Source of the DNA: Verrucomicrobiia bacterium
GTDB taxonomy: Bacteria; Verrucomicrobiota; Verrucomicrobiia; JABWAM01
Direction: 5' to 3'
Assembly: GCA_013360985.1 (NCBI GenBank)
Contig: JABWAM010000021.1
Location: 1-16,636 of the forward strand
Length of the DNA: 16,636 bases
Shown piece after piece: positions 7,219 through 14,598 of this stretch. Each line of letters begins with the position of its first letter. The stretch's first letter is position 1. Under the pieces are notes generated by a model. It saw nothing but the letters and a program-made list of their open reading frames with translations, ran no database searches and was not told where the DNA came from. A program made the translations under genes and the position numbers.

Positions 7219-8300
7219 CGGCCGGCGGCGAAAGACCGGCGCCGGAGACGGAAGGGATTGTGGTGACGAGCCGCGTGCGCCTCGCGCGGAACATCGAGGG
7301 GTTCCCTTTCCCTGGATGGAGCCGCAAGCCGGAGCGTCTGCGCGTGCTGGAGAAAATCCTGCCGACGGTCGAGGCGCTTCCGGAGATGAAAGGGGGCGCG
7401 AGCCATGCGATGGACGCCTTGGCCGCGCTCGACAAGCAGGTCCTCGTCGAGAAGCATCTCATCAGCCGCGAGCACGCCGGCAAGAATGTTGGGAGCGCGG
7501 TGGTGATCAACCGCAGCGAGACGCTCGCGGTGATGCTCAACGAGGAGGATCATCTCCGGATGCAGGCGATCCGTCCGGGGTTCTGCCTCGAAAAGGTGTA
7601 TGCCCTCGTGAACGAGGCGGACACCCGTTTGGAAGAGGCGCTTCCCTTCGCGTTCTCCTCGAAGCTCGGATATCTCACCGCCTGCCCGACCAACGTCGGC
7701 ACGGGCATGCGCGCTTCGGCGATGCTCCATCTGCCCGCGCTCGTGTTGGCGGACCACATGAGCAAGATCATTTCGGCCGTCAACAAGCTCGGTCTGGCGG
7801 TGCGCGGTCTCTATGGCGAAGGGACCGAGGCGCTCGGAAACCTCTTCCAGATTTCCAATCAGATGACTCTCGGGGAGCGCGAGGCGGATATTTTGGGACG
7901 GCTGAAAAATGTGGTTTCGGAGATTGCCCGCCACGAGATCAACGCGCGCGCCACGCTCCTTGAGAAATCGCCTCGGATGCTTTACGATCACATCGGCCGG
8001 GCGTACGGGGTCCTCGCCCATGCGCGGGTCATCAGTTCGAAGGAAGGCATGAACCTCCTTTCGATGATTCACCTGGGCGTGGCCTTGGGCGCTTTCGGCC
8101 GATTGGCCGCGGAAGATGTGGATCGGCTGTTCATGGAGACGCAGCCGGCGCATCTCCAACGCGGCCGCGGCCGTTCGCGGCTTTCGGCAGAGGAGCGAGA
8201 CGCGCTTCGCGCCGATCTGATCCGTTCGGTGGTGGGACGCGGCGAGCCTCCGAAGCTCGACATTCCGCCGCCAACGGGCGAATCTCCCAAGACGACATGA
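7215..8300 (+). CDS. mcsB: Protein-arginine kinase McsB
   Basis: Phosphorylates arginine side chains of damaged or regulatory proteins; phosphoarginine is the degradation mark read by ClpC-ClpP. The 361-residue product has the phosphagen-kinase catalytic fold: SRVRLARN at 19-26 (nucleotide contacts), NEEDH at 109-113 (catalytic acidic loop) and CPTNVGTG at 157-164 (active-site cysteine). Unlike animal arginine kinases it lacks their N-terminal helical domain and has the bacterial C-terminal domain, in which RDALRA at 328-333 matches the RDxxRA phosphoarginine-binding motif described for Bacillus/Geobacillus McsB. ATGA overlaps join it to mcsA and clpC; GAGAGG about 12 bases upstream may act as a Shine-Dalgarno. 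The proline-rich tail after about 345 is not conserved. Confidence 0.96.
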   Translation: MTAGGERPAPETEGIVVTSRVRLARNIEGFPFPGWSRKPERLRVLEKILPTVEALPEMKGGASHAMDALAALDKQVLVEKHLISREHAGKNVGSAVVINRSETLAVMLNEEDHLRMQAIRPGFCLEKVYALVNEADTRLEEALPFAFSSKLGYLTACPTNVGTGMRASAMLHLPALVLADHMSKIISAVNKLGLAVRGLYGEGTEALGNLFQISNQMTLGEREADILGRLKNVVSEIARHEINARATLLEKSPRMLYDHIGRAYGVLAHARVISSKEGMNLLSMIHLGVALGAFGRLAAEDVDRLFMETQPAHLQRGRGRSRLSAEERDALRADLIRSVVGRGEPPKLDIPPPTGESPKTT

Positions 8301-10804
8301 ACAACCTTACCCCCCGCGCGCAGCAGGTGCTGGCCCTGGCCCGCAAGGAGGCGGACCGTTTCAACCACAACTATGTGGGAACGGAGCACCTCCTGCTCGG
8401 CATCATCAAGCTCGGGCAGGGTGTCGCCGTGAGCGTCTTCAGCCGTCTCGGCCTGGAGTTGGAGACCGTGCGGATGGAGGTGGAAAAACAGGTCGGCACC
8501 GGTCCCGACCAGAAAGTCCTCGGGAATATCCCTTATACGCCGCGCGTGAAGAAGGTGCTTGCGCTCGCGGGAAAAGAGGCGAAGGCCCTCAATCACAGCT
8601 ATGTGGGGACGGAACATATCCTCCTTGGCCTCCTCAAAGAGGGCGACGGGGTGGCCGCGCGCGTGCTCAAGAGCCTCGGGGTGGACATTGACCGCACGCG
8701 ACAAGAGATCCTCAAGGAACTCGATCCGAACCTCCGCGGAGAGTCCGCTTCCGAGGGGGAAGAACCCGTCGCTGCGGGGAAACAGGAGGCGCGCAAGGGC
8801 GAGGCGAAGACGCCGGCGCTCCGCGCCTTTGGGCGCGACCTCACCGAGCTCGCCGCCCAAGGCAAGCTTGATCCGGTGATCGGCCGCCAGAACGAGATCG
8901 AGCGGGTGATCCAGATTCTCTGTCGCCGCACGAAGAACAACCCCGTGCTGATCGGCGAGGCCGGCGTCGGCAAGACCGCGATCGCCGAGGGCCTCGCGCA
9001 AGAGATCGCCGGAGGCAGCGTGCCGGAGATTTTGCGCGACAAGAAGGTGGTGACCCTCGACCTTGCCCTCATGGTCGCCGGCACCAAATACCGCGGCCAG
9101 TTCGAGGAGCGGATCAAGGCGGTGATGGAGGAGATCCGACGGACGAAGAACGTGATCCTCTTCATTGACGAGCTCCACACCATCGTCGGCGCCGGATCGG
9201 CCGAGGGCACGATGGACGCCTCGAACATCATCAAGCCCGCCCTTTCCCGCGGCGAGATGCAATGCATCGGGGCGACGACGATGAACGAGTACCGAAAGTA
9301 CATCGAGAAGGACTCGGCTCTCGAACGCCGCTTCCAACAGGTGCGCGTGGATGCCCCCTCGGCGGAGGAGACCGTCGCCATCCTCAAGGGGCTTCGTCCG
9401 AAGTACGAACAGCATCACCGCATCAAGATCACCGACGACGCGCTCGCCGCCTCGGTCCGCCTTTCCGACCGCTACATCACGGGGCGTTTCCTTCCCGACA
9501 AGGCGATCGACGTCATGGACGAGGCCGGCGCGCGCGCGCGCGCCGGGGCGACCACGCGTCCGCCCGAGATCAAATCGCTCGAAAAGGAGATCGAGCGGTT
9601 CAAGGGGGAGAAAGAGGCGGCGATCAAGGCTCAAGACTTCGAAAAGGCCGCCGCGCTCCGCGATCAGGAGAAACAGGTCCGCGAACGGATTCAGAAGATG
9701 CTCGAGGAATGGAGCTCGCGGCGCGAGGAGAAGGAGATCGTCGTGAGCGACGAGGACGTCGTCAACGTGGTCGCGAAGATCACGGGCATTCCGTTGACCC
9801 GGGTCGGAAAGAGCGACGCCGAGAAGCTGCTCAATCTCGAAAACGAACTGCGCGCGGTGGTGGTGGGGCAGGAGGAGGGCGTTTCCGCGGTGGCCAAGGC
9901 CCTGCGCCGTTCCCGAGCCGACCTCCGCGATCCGCGTCGCCCCATTGGATCGTTCATGTTCCTCGGGCCGACCGGCGTGGGGAAAACGCTGCTCGCCAAG
10001 GCGATCGCCGAGATCATGTTCGGCGATCGGGACGCGATCCTGCAGTTTGACATGTCCGAATACATGGAGAAGTTCAACGTCTCGCGCCTCGTGGGTTCGC
10101 CGCCGGGATACGTGGGCTACGAAGAGGGCGGGCAACTCACCGAGCAGGTGCGGCGGCGTCCCTACTGTGTCGTGCTCTTCGACGAAATCGAGAAGGCGCA
10201 TCCCGACGTTTCCCACATCCTCCTCCAGATCCTCGAGGAGGGGAAAGCGACCGATTCGCTGGCGCGGAAAGTGGATTTCCGCAACACCATCGTGATCATG
10301 ACGTCGAACGTCGGCGCCGACACGCTGCGACGGCAGGGGTCGATGGGTTTTGCCGCGGCCTCTGGAGAGCAGACCTACGACAAGATGAAGGAGAAACTGC
10401 TCGACGAGGCGCGCAAGCATTTCAAGCCGGAGTTCTTGAATCGCCTCGACGATTTGATCGTCTTCCGTTCGTTGAGCCGCGAGGATGTTGTGAAAATCGT
10501 GGACATCGAGGCTGCGAAAGTGACCGCCCGCATCAAGCTCCATCGCGACGTGCCGATCGAGTTGACCGAAGAGGCCAAGGCTTTCCTCGTGGACAAAGGC
10601 TTCGATCCGGCGTCGGGCGCGCGTCCGCTGCGCCGCGCGATCGAACGCTATCTCGAGGACCCGCTCGCGGAAGAGATCCTTCGCGGGGCGATCCGTTCCG
10701 GCGAACCGGTGAAGGTCTACGTCGGCGGGGACAAACTCGTCTTCCGCCAGGCCTTGCCGAGCGGAGACTTGGCCGCTTCGGCGGCCGACGAGGGAACGCC
10801 CTGA
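8297..10804 (+). CDS. clpC: ATP-dependent Clp protease unfoldase subunit ClpC
   Basis: Hexameric AAA+ unfoldase that feeds substrates into ClpP. The 835-residue product has a double Clp-N domain (1-145), a linker rich in charged residues (146-175), AAA1 with Walker A GEAGVGKT (220-227) and Walker B FIDE (289-292), a middle domain with a UVR-like coiled coil (about 425-480), and AAA2 with Walker A GPTGVGKT (557-564) and Walker B LFDE (627-630). MGF at 683-685 is the ClpP-docking tripeptide of the [LIVM]GF type. Thr5/Glu30 and Thr81/Glu106 align with the phosphoarginine pockets of Bacillus ClpC (T7/E32, T81/E106). The ATG overlaps the mcsB stop (ATGA), without a Shine-Dalgarno motif. No clpP is in the window. 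The middle domain is the ClpC, not ClpB, short form. Confidence 0.97.
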   Translation: MNNLTPRAQQVLALARKEADRFNHNYVGTEHLLLGIIKLGQGVAVSVFSRLGLELETVRMEVEKQVGTGPDQKVLGNIPYTPRVKKVLALAGKEAKALNHSYVGTEHILLGLLKEGDGVAARVLKSLGVDIDRTRQEILKELDPNLRGESASEGEEPVAAGKQEARKGEAKTPALRAFGRDLTELAAQGKLDPVIGRQNEIERVIQILCRRTKNNPVLIGEAGVGKTAIAEGLAQEIAGGSVPEILRDKKVVTLDLALMVAGTKYRGQFEERIKAVMEEIRRTKNVILFIDELHTIVGAGSAEGTMDASNIIKPALSRGEMQCIGATTMNEYRKYIEKDSALERRFQQVRVDAPSAEETVAILKGLRPKYEQHHRIKITDDALAASVRLSDRYITGRFLPDKAIDVMDEAGARARAGATTRPPEIKSLEKEIERFKGEKEAAIKAQDFEKAAALRDQEKQVRERIQKMLEEWSSRREEKEIVVSDEDVVNVVAKITGIPLTRVGKSDAEKLLNLENELRAVVVGQEEGVSAVAKALRRSRADLRDPRRPIGSFMFLGPTGVGKTLLAKAIAEIMFGDRDAILQFDMSEYMEKFNVSRLVGSPPGYVGYEEGGQLTEQVRRRPYCVVLFDEIEKAHPDVSHILLQILEEGKATDSLARKVDFRNTIVIMTSNVGADTLRRQGSMGFAAASGEQTYDKMKEKLLDEARKHFKPEFLNRLDDLIVFRSLSREDVVKIVDIEAAKVTARIKLHRDVPIELTEEAKAFLVDKGFDPASGARPLRRAIERYLEDPLAEEILRGAIRSGEPVKVYVGGDKLVFRQALPSGDLAASAADEGTP

Positions 10805-10826
10805 ACGTCGCGGGGCGGAGGCGCGC

Positions 10827-12482
10827 ATGGGGGAGGCGGCTTCGAAGGCTTGGGGCGCGGCGCGTCCGCCCGGCGCGCGCCTTCTTCTTGGAGCGGCGTT
10901 CCTTCTCTGGGGAGCGGCAACGCTTCTCCGCCTCGCGCATTTTGAAGACTGCGCGGGATTGAGCTACGATGACGCCGCGTACGCGACCTCAGGGAGGGAA
11001 CTCCTCGAGGAGGGGCACGGCTATTGGGGCGATTGCTGGCGTCCGTTCGCCTCGTGGTGGGTGGCGGCCCTTCATGCGATCCGCGGAGTGGATGTCGCGA
11101 ACGTCGGGCTCGCCTTCACTCTGCTGCGTTCCTTCGGGGAACTCTGGCTCATCCTCGCGGCGCGATGGTTTTTCCCCGCTTCGGCATGGGCGCCGCTCGG
11201 AGTCGCCGCCGTCTCGGTCGGCAGCTTCCTGGGCGTCAACTACGGTCGGCAGCATCTTTCCAGTCTGTTGTTCACGATTCCGTTGGCGCTCCTCGCCTAC
11301 GGCAACTTCCTCCGGCGCGGAGGGTGGGCGCGGTGGGCGATGTGCGGATTCGCCGCGGGGCTTGTCTTCCTCTCCCATTTCAACACGATCGGGGCGTTGC
11401 TCCTCATGCTGGTCCTCGAGGGGTTGCGGCGCGGAGCGATGGAGCGCAAGGCGAGCGCCGCGTTCGGGAGCGCGTTGATCGGAGGCGGCGTCGCGTATCT
11501 CACCGTGGGAACGCTCGGCCTTCTCAGCTACGGCGGAAACTGGAAGCGTTACTTCAAGCTGGTCGGCAACCACATGACGGAAAACCAGGTCCGCGGCGAG
11601 GGGATCCACTGGGCGGGGCTGGATCCAAGCCTTCCGGCCTTCGCCTCGTGGGAGGGTGCGCTCTTTTTTCTTTATTTCGCCGCGCTCGCTTGGGGGATCG
11701 GTCGCGTCGTGGCGGGCGGCGAGGATCGGCAGCGGTTGATGGCGATCGTGGCCCTGCCGCTGCTCGGCGGCGGCCTCGTCGTCGCGCGCGCGGCGGTCGG
11801 GATGCTGAGTTTCCCGCGGCTTTACGTCTTCGCCCTGCCTTTCCTTTGGCTCTTGGCGGGCGGATTCCTCGGGCGCGCCGCGGATCGTTTGGCCGCGCCG
11901 AATCGGACGGGACGCGCTTGGGGGATCGCCGGGTTCGCGCTGTTTGCTCCTCTCCTCATCTTGAGCGGCCATTTGAATTTGGCGGCGCGCACGGCGACGG
12001 GGAACGCGGCGCTGGGCCGCTGGTTGAAGGCGCGTCCTTCGGACAAGATGGCGGTTTACTTTGGGACACCGCATCTCCCCGCGGTGTTTTTCGGTTGGCG
12101 CTCCCAACCTCCCGCAGATACCCGCGAGCAGTCGGATCAATTTTGGATTTCCGGCGGCAGCACGCAGGCCGGCCATGTCCCCGCGGCGCTGGCGGATCCT
12201 GCGCGGCGCGTTTATCTCGATCGCCCCGATCTCACCAACGTCTGCGACCTCGTCGTGCTTCACAAGCCGTCGCGGCGCGTGCTCGCGCGCGTGGAAGAGG
12301 CGCTCCGCCGGGCCGCTCCCGACGCAAGCGCGACGAATTTTTATGACGGAACGCTCTTCGATTTGCCGCTGGCCGCCGACGCCGGCGGGGCGCTTGCGTC
12401 CGCTCCATGCCTACCCAACGTGCTGGATGGGCCGCTTCCTCTGATCCGCGCCTGGGATCTGCGCGGGACGCGGCGCCGATGA
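10827..12482 (+). CDS. Polytopic membrane protein, GT39-like glycosyltransferase
   Basis: Probably an inner-membrane lipid-linked glycosyltransferase of the GT-C (PMT/ArnT, DUF-type) fold. The 551 residues contain a first membrane helix at about 18-38, an external loop with the acidic pair DD at 48-49 (SYDDAAY, the position of the catalytic acidic residue in GT-C enzymes), about nine more helices (roughly 93-112, 121-140, 145-162, 170-197, 212-235, 277-297, 303-325, 330-350 and 364-382) and a C-terminal soluble part of about 170 residues, probably periplasmic. The GGAGG at 10817-10821, 5 bases before the ATG, is one of the few good Shine-Dalgarno motifs here. It lies 22 bases after clpC, so it may be transcribed with that operon. 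The donor and acceptor are unknown; the family assignment is from topology and the DD motif only. Confidence 0.75.
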   Translation: MGEAASKAWGAARPPGARLLLGAAFLLWGAATLLRLAHFEDCAGLSYDDAAYATSGRELLEEGHGYWGDCWRPFASWWVAALHAIRGVDVANVGLAFTLLRSFGELWLILAARWFFPASAWAPLGVAAVSVGSFLGVNYGRQHLSSLLFTIPLALLAYGNFLRRGGWARWAMCGFAAGLVFLSHFNTIGALLLMLVLEGLRRGAMERKASAAFGSALIGGGVAYLTVGTLGLLSYGGNWKRYFKLVGNHMTENQVRGEGIHWAGLDPSLPAFASWEGALFFLYFAALAWGIGRVVAGGEDRQRLMAIVALPLLGGGLVVARAAVGMLSFPRLYVFALPFLWLLAGGFLGRAADRLAAPNRTGRAWGIAGFALFAPLLILSGHLNLAARTATGNAALGRWLKARPSDKMAVYFGTPHLPAVFFGWRSQPPADTREQSDQFWISGGSTQAGHVPAALADPARRVYLDRPDLTNVCDLVVLHKPSRRVLARVEEALRRAAPDASATNFYDGTLFDLPLAADAGGALASAPCLPNVLDGPLPLIRAWDLRGTRRR

Positions 12483-13574
12483 CGCGCGCAAGGCTTCGAG
12501 AACGCGTCCGGCGTGTCGGGACCAGAAAAGGTGGGCTCGGGCGAATGCGTCGAGACGCGTCTGAAGCTCTTCGCGGAGGCGATCGTTGCTGGTCAAGACC
12601 AGCAGCTTTTCCTCGAAATCGGAGAAGTCGTTGCGGAAGAAGATCTCGCGCGGCGCGGCGCGCCACGCGGCGGCGTCCACCGTCGGTTCGTTGATCATGG
12701 GGATGCTGCCGAGCGCGATCGCTTCGGCATGGCGATAGCAGTCCCATCCGGCGCCCTCGACGGAGACGCAGATCTTCGACGAGGCGATCCGCCGACGGTA
12801 TTCCTCGAAGGAGAGGCGTCCATCTGCGAGATCCAGGCGCAGCCCGCGGCGCGCGGCGATTTCGCGGAGGCGCTCGGGGAGATCAAGGCGCTGGCTCGCG
12901 TTGGGCTTGCCGCTCCAGAAGAGGTCCGAAGCCTTTTCTGCGCGGCGTTCCCGGGCCCACGCTTCGAAGAGCGCGTCATCCACGCCCAGAGGGATGGGGC
13001 GGACTTTGGCCGAGAGATCCAAGATCTCCGCGCGCGAGAGGCGTTCCGCGTAAGGGCGGAAGAGGTTGAAACGATTGAAGGGAAGCTCCCGCTTGAAATA
13101 GGCGCAGCAGAGGCGGAGCAGCTCCACGTCTTCCTCGCGGATCGTGAAGTTATCGCGGCAATCCACGATGGCCACGGGAATGTTTCGTCGCGCGTCGCGC
13201 CAATGCAGCAGGAAGGTCGCGCCGATGTCGCGGCGGCGGCTGGAGAAAGGGAAGGCGTGCTTGGCGAGGCGCTGAAGGGTGTCGCGAAGGCGCCGTCCGG
13301 GACGGGGGCGCAGGTCGAAGTAGCGATTGGTCGCCACGACGCCCTGGATCGCACCCGATTTCAGGAGCCGCCGCGCTTCGCGTTCCGAGGCGATCAGATG
13401 GTCGTCGTAGCTTGGAGAGGCGAGGTTGGGGAGCATCCTCGACCGATCTTCGAACTCGCGGATTCCGCGCGGGAACTGATAGATCGTCCCGACGCGGCGG
13501 TCGTTCCGCAGCCCGTTGAGGATCATCGGCACGGCGAAGTTCGCGGTGTTCGGGCGAAGGAGGAGAAGGTTCAT
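12411..13574 (-). CDS. Exostosin/GT47-like glycosyltransferase-type protein
   Basis: 387-residue cytoplasmic protein without membrane helices. The C-terminal half has a GT-B nucleotide-sugar-binding pattern: LFWSGKPNASQRLDLPERL (218-236), then SFEEYRRRIASSKICVSVEG (255-274) and AGWDCYRHAEAIALGSIPMI (275-294), the arrangement typical of exostosin/GT47-like and other GT-B enzymes that contain a glycine-rich stretch followed by an acidic residue in EA. The N-terminal half (1-200) is less typical. Probable role is transfer of a sugar to a surface glycan, inferred only. It sits opposite the GT39-like gene and the two 3' ends overlap by 72 bases. No Shine-Dalgarno motif precedes the ATG. The function is not firmly recognised. 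Confidence 0.7.
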   Translation of the reverse strand: MNLLLLRPNTANFAVPMILNGLRNDRRVGTIYQFPRGIREFEDRSRMLPNLASPSYDDHLIASEREARRLLKSGAIQGVVATNRYFDLRPRPGRRLRDTLQRLAKHAFPFSSRRRDIGATFLLHWRDARRNIPVAIVDCRDNFTIREEDVELLRLCCAYFKRELPFNRFNLFRPYAERLSRAEILDLSAKVRPIPLGVDDALFEAWARERRAEKASDLFWSGKPNASQRLDLPERLREIAARRGLRLDLADGRLSFEEYRRRIASSKICVSVEGAGWDCYRHAEAIALGSIPMINEPTVDAAAWRAAPREIFFRNDFSDFEEKLLVLTSNDRLREELQTRLDAFARAHLFWSRHAGRVLEALRASSAPRPAQIPGADQRKRPIQHVG

Positions 13575-13657
13575 CGGAGAGGCCCCAAGCCGAATGGCGA
13601 AACCGCATTTTGGCCGACAGCGATCATCGAGATTCGAGGCGCGCGCGTCCTTCCGCC

Positions 13658-14593
13658 TTACGGGGAGGCGGCGATTTTCTGCGTCGTCCGAAAGTGAAGT
13701 TTGGCGACCTCTCCAAGATGCTCCGCTCCATGTTTACGGACGAACTCTCGTCCCGCAGCGATCACGAGGTCGGAGGCGCCCTTGGGGAACTCGATTTCCC
13801 AGCGTTTCCCCATGCGCCGCAGAGCGAGGATGAACTCGGCGCGCGCGACGATGGAGGCGGCGGCGACGACGAGGTCTTCCTCGGCTTTATGCCGCTGTTC
13901 GAGCTCGATCTTGCGGCCGCGCGCCATGAGGGCGCGGAGCACGGTTTCCTTCTTGCCGAACTGGTCGGAGATCGCGCGGGCGCACACTGCGCCGGTCTCT
14001 TTCGGATCGACCTGTTCGAGGACGTTCTCGATCGCGCGGGCATGGCCCCAGCCGAGGATTCGATTCACGCTCCCCATGGCGCGGTGCATGCGGTTGTAGG
14101 CGGACGGCCCGATCGGGATGGTGGCCGCCGCGCTTCCGGACGTCTTGCGGATCGCGCGGTCGAGTTCCAGCGCGCGCGCGTCGGAGGAGATGTTTTTCGA
14201 GTCTTTGACGCCCGCCTCGCGAAACGCCCGAATCGCTTCGGAGGTGGCGAAGACCGCGCTGACGACCATCGGGCCGAAGAAATCTCCTTTGCCGCTCTCG
14301 TCCACTCCCATGTGAGGTTCGTACGCGCGCGGATGGAGATGTTCCTCGTAGCCGAGGCGCGCTTCGCCGAGCACCTCGGGCTCCAGGAAAAATTGGACGA
14401 AATCCCGAGTGCCCTTGCCCTGCACGACGAGTTTTCCGCTGTGATAAAACACGACCGTCAACCCCTCTTTGCGTCCCGCGAAACGCGCGTGCGGAGTGGG
14501 GTGCGGGAGAAACCCGTCTCGATCCAATCGCCGCTCGACGAGATGCGCTTGGGCCTCCGCGAGTTTGATGGTATAGCAGGCGAGAGGCTTCAT
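13658..14593 (-). CDS. rnhC: Ribonuclease HIII
   Basis: Degrades RNA in RNA-DNA hybrids, including R-loops and primers. The 311-residue product has an N-terminal TBP-like substrate-binding domain (about 1-90), the RNase HIII signature MGVDESGKGDFFGP at 95-108 with catalytic Asp98 and Glu99, KDSKNIS at 130-136, ISDQFG at 208-213 and KAEEDLVVAAASIVAR at 236-251. The DEXGKGD form and the N-terminal domain separate it from RNase HII. RNase HIII is restricted mainly to Firmicutes, Chlamydiae/Verrucomicrobia and relatives. The ATG at 14593 matches homologues; the frame is open to 14665. The start lies only 5 bases from the mutY start, so one or both promoters are inside the other's coding region. 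No Shine-Dalgarno motif is seen. Confidence 0.95.
   Translation of the reverse strand: MKPLACYTIKLAEAQAHLVERRLDRDGFLPHPTPHARFAGRKEGLTVVFYHSGKLVVQGKGTRDFVQFFLEPEVLGEARLGYEEHLHPRAYEPHMGVDESGKGDFFGPMVVSAVFATSEAIRAFREAGVKDSKNISSDARALELDRAIRKTSGSAAATIPIGPSAYNRMHRAMGSVNRILGWGHARAIENVLEQVDPKETGAVCARAISDQFGKKETVLRALMARGRKIELEQRHKAEEDLVVAAASIVARAEFILALRRMGKRWEIEFPKGASDLVIAAGREFVRKHGAEHLGEVAKLHFRTTQKIAASP
14549..14577 (+). promoter_or_regulatory. Candidate mutY promoter inside the rnhC 5' end
   Basis: TTGGGC (14549-14554), 17 bases, then TATAGC (14572-14577), with TG one base before the -10 box (extended -10). The -35 matches consensus at three positions and the -10 at four. The predicted start at about 14584 leaves a leader of about 15 bases. 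It lies within the first codons of the oppositely oriented rnhC. Confidence 0.35.
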
Positions 14594-14598
14594 GCTCG

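Noticed and set aside
8069..10828. 919-codon minus-strand open frame opposite clpC
   Set aside because: Fully antisense to an unmistakable ClpC and its translation (rich in His, Arg, Asp, Leu) has no family motif; in-register antisense frames are expected in GC-rich genes.
12513..13697. Plus-strand open frame opposite the exostosin-like gene
   Set aside because: Similar length, but its translation lacks any motif, whereas the minus strand has a GT-B-like C-terminal half.
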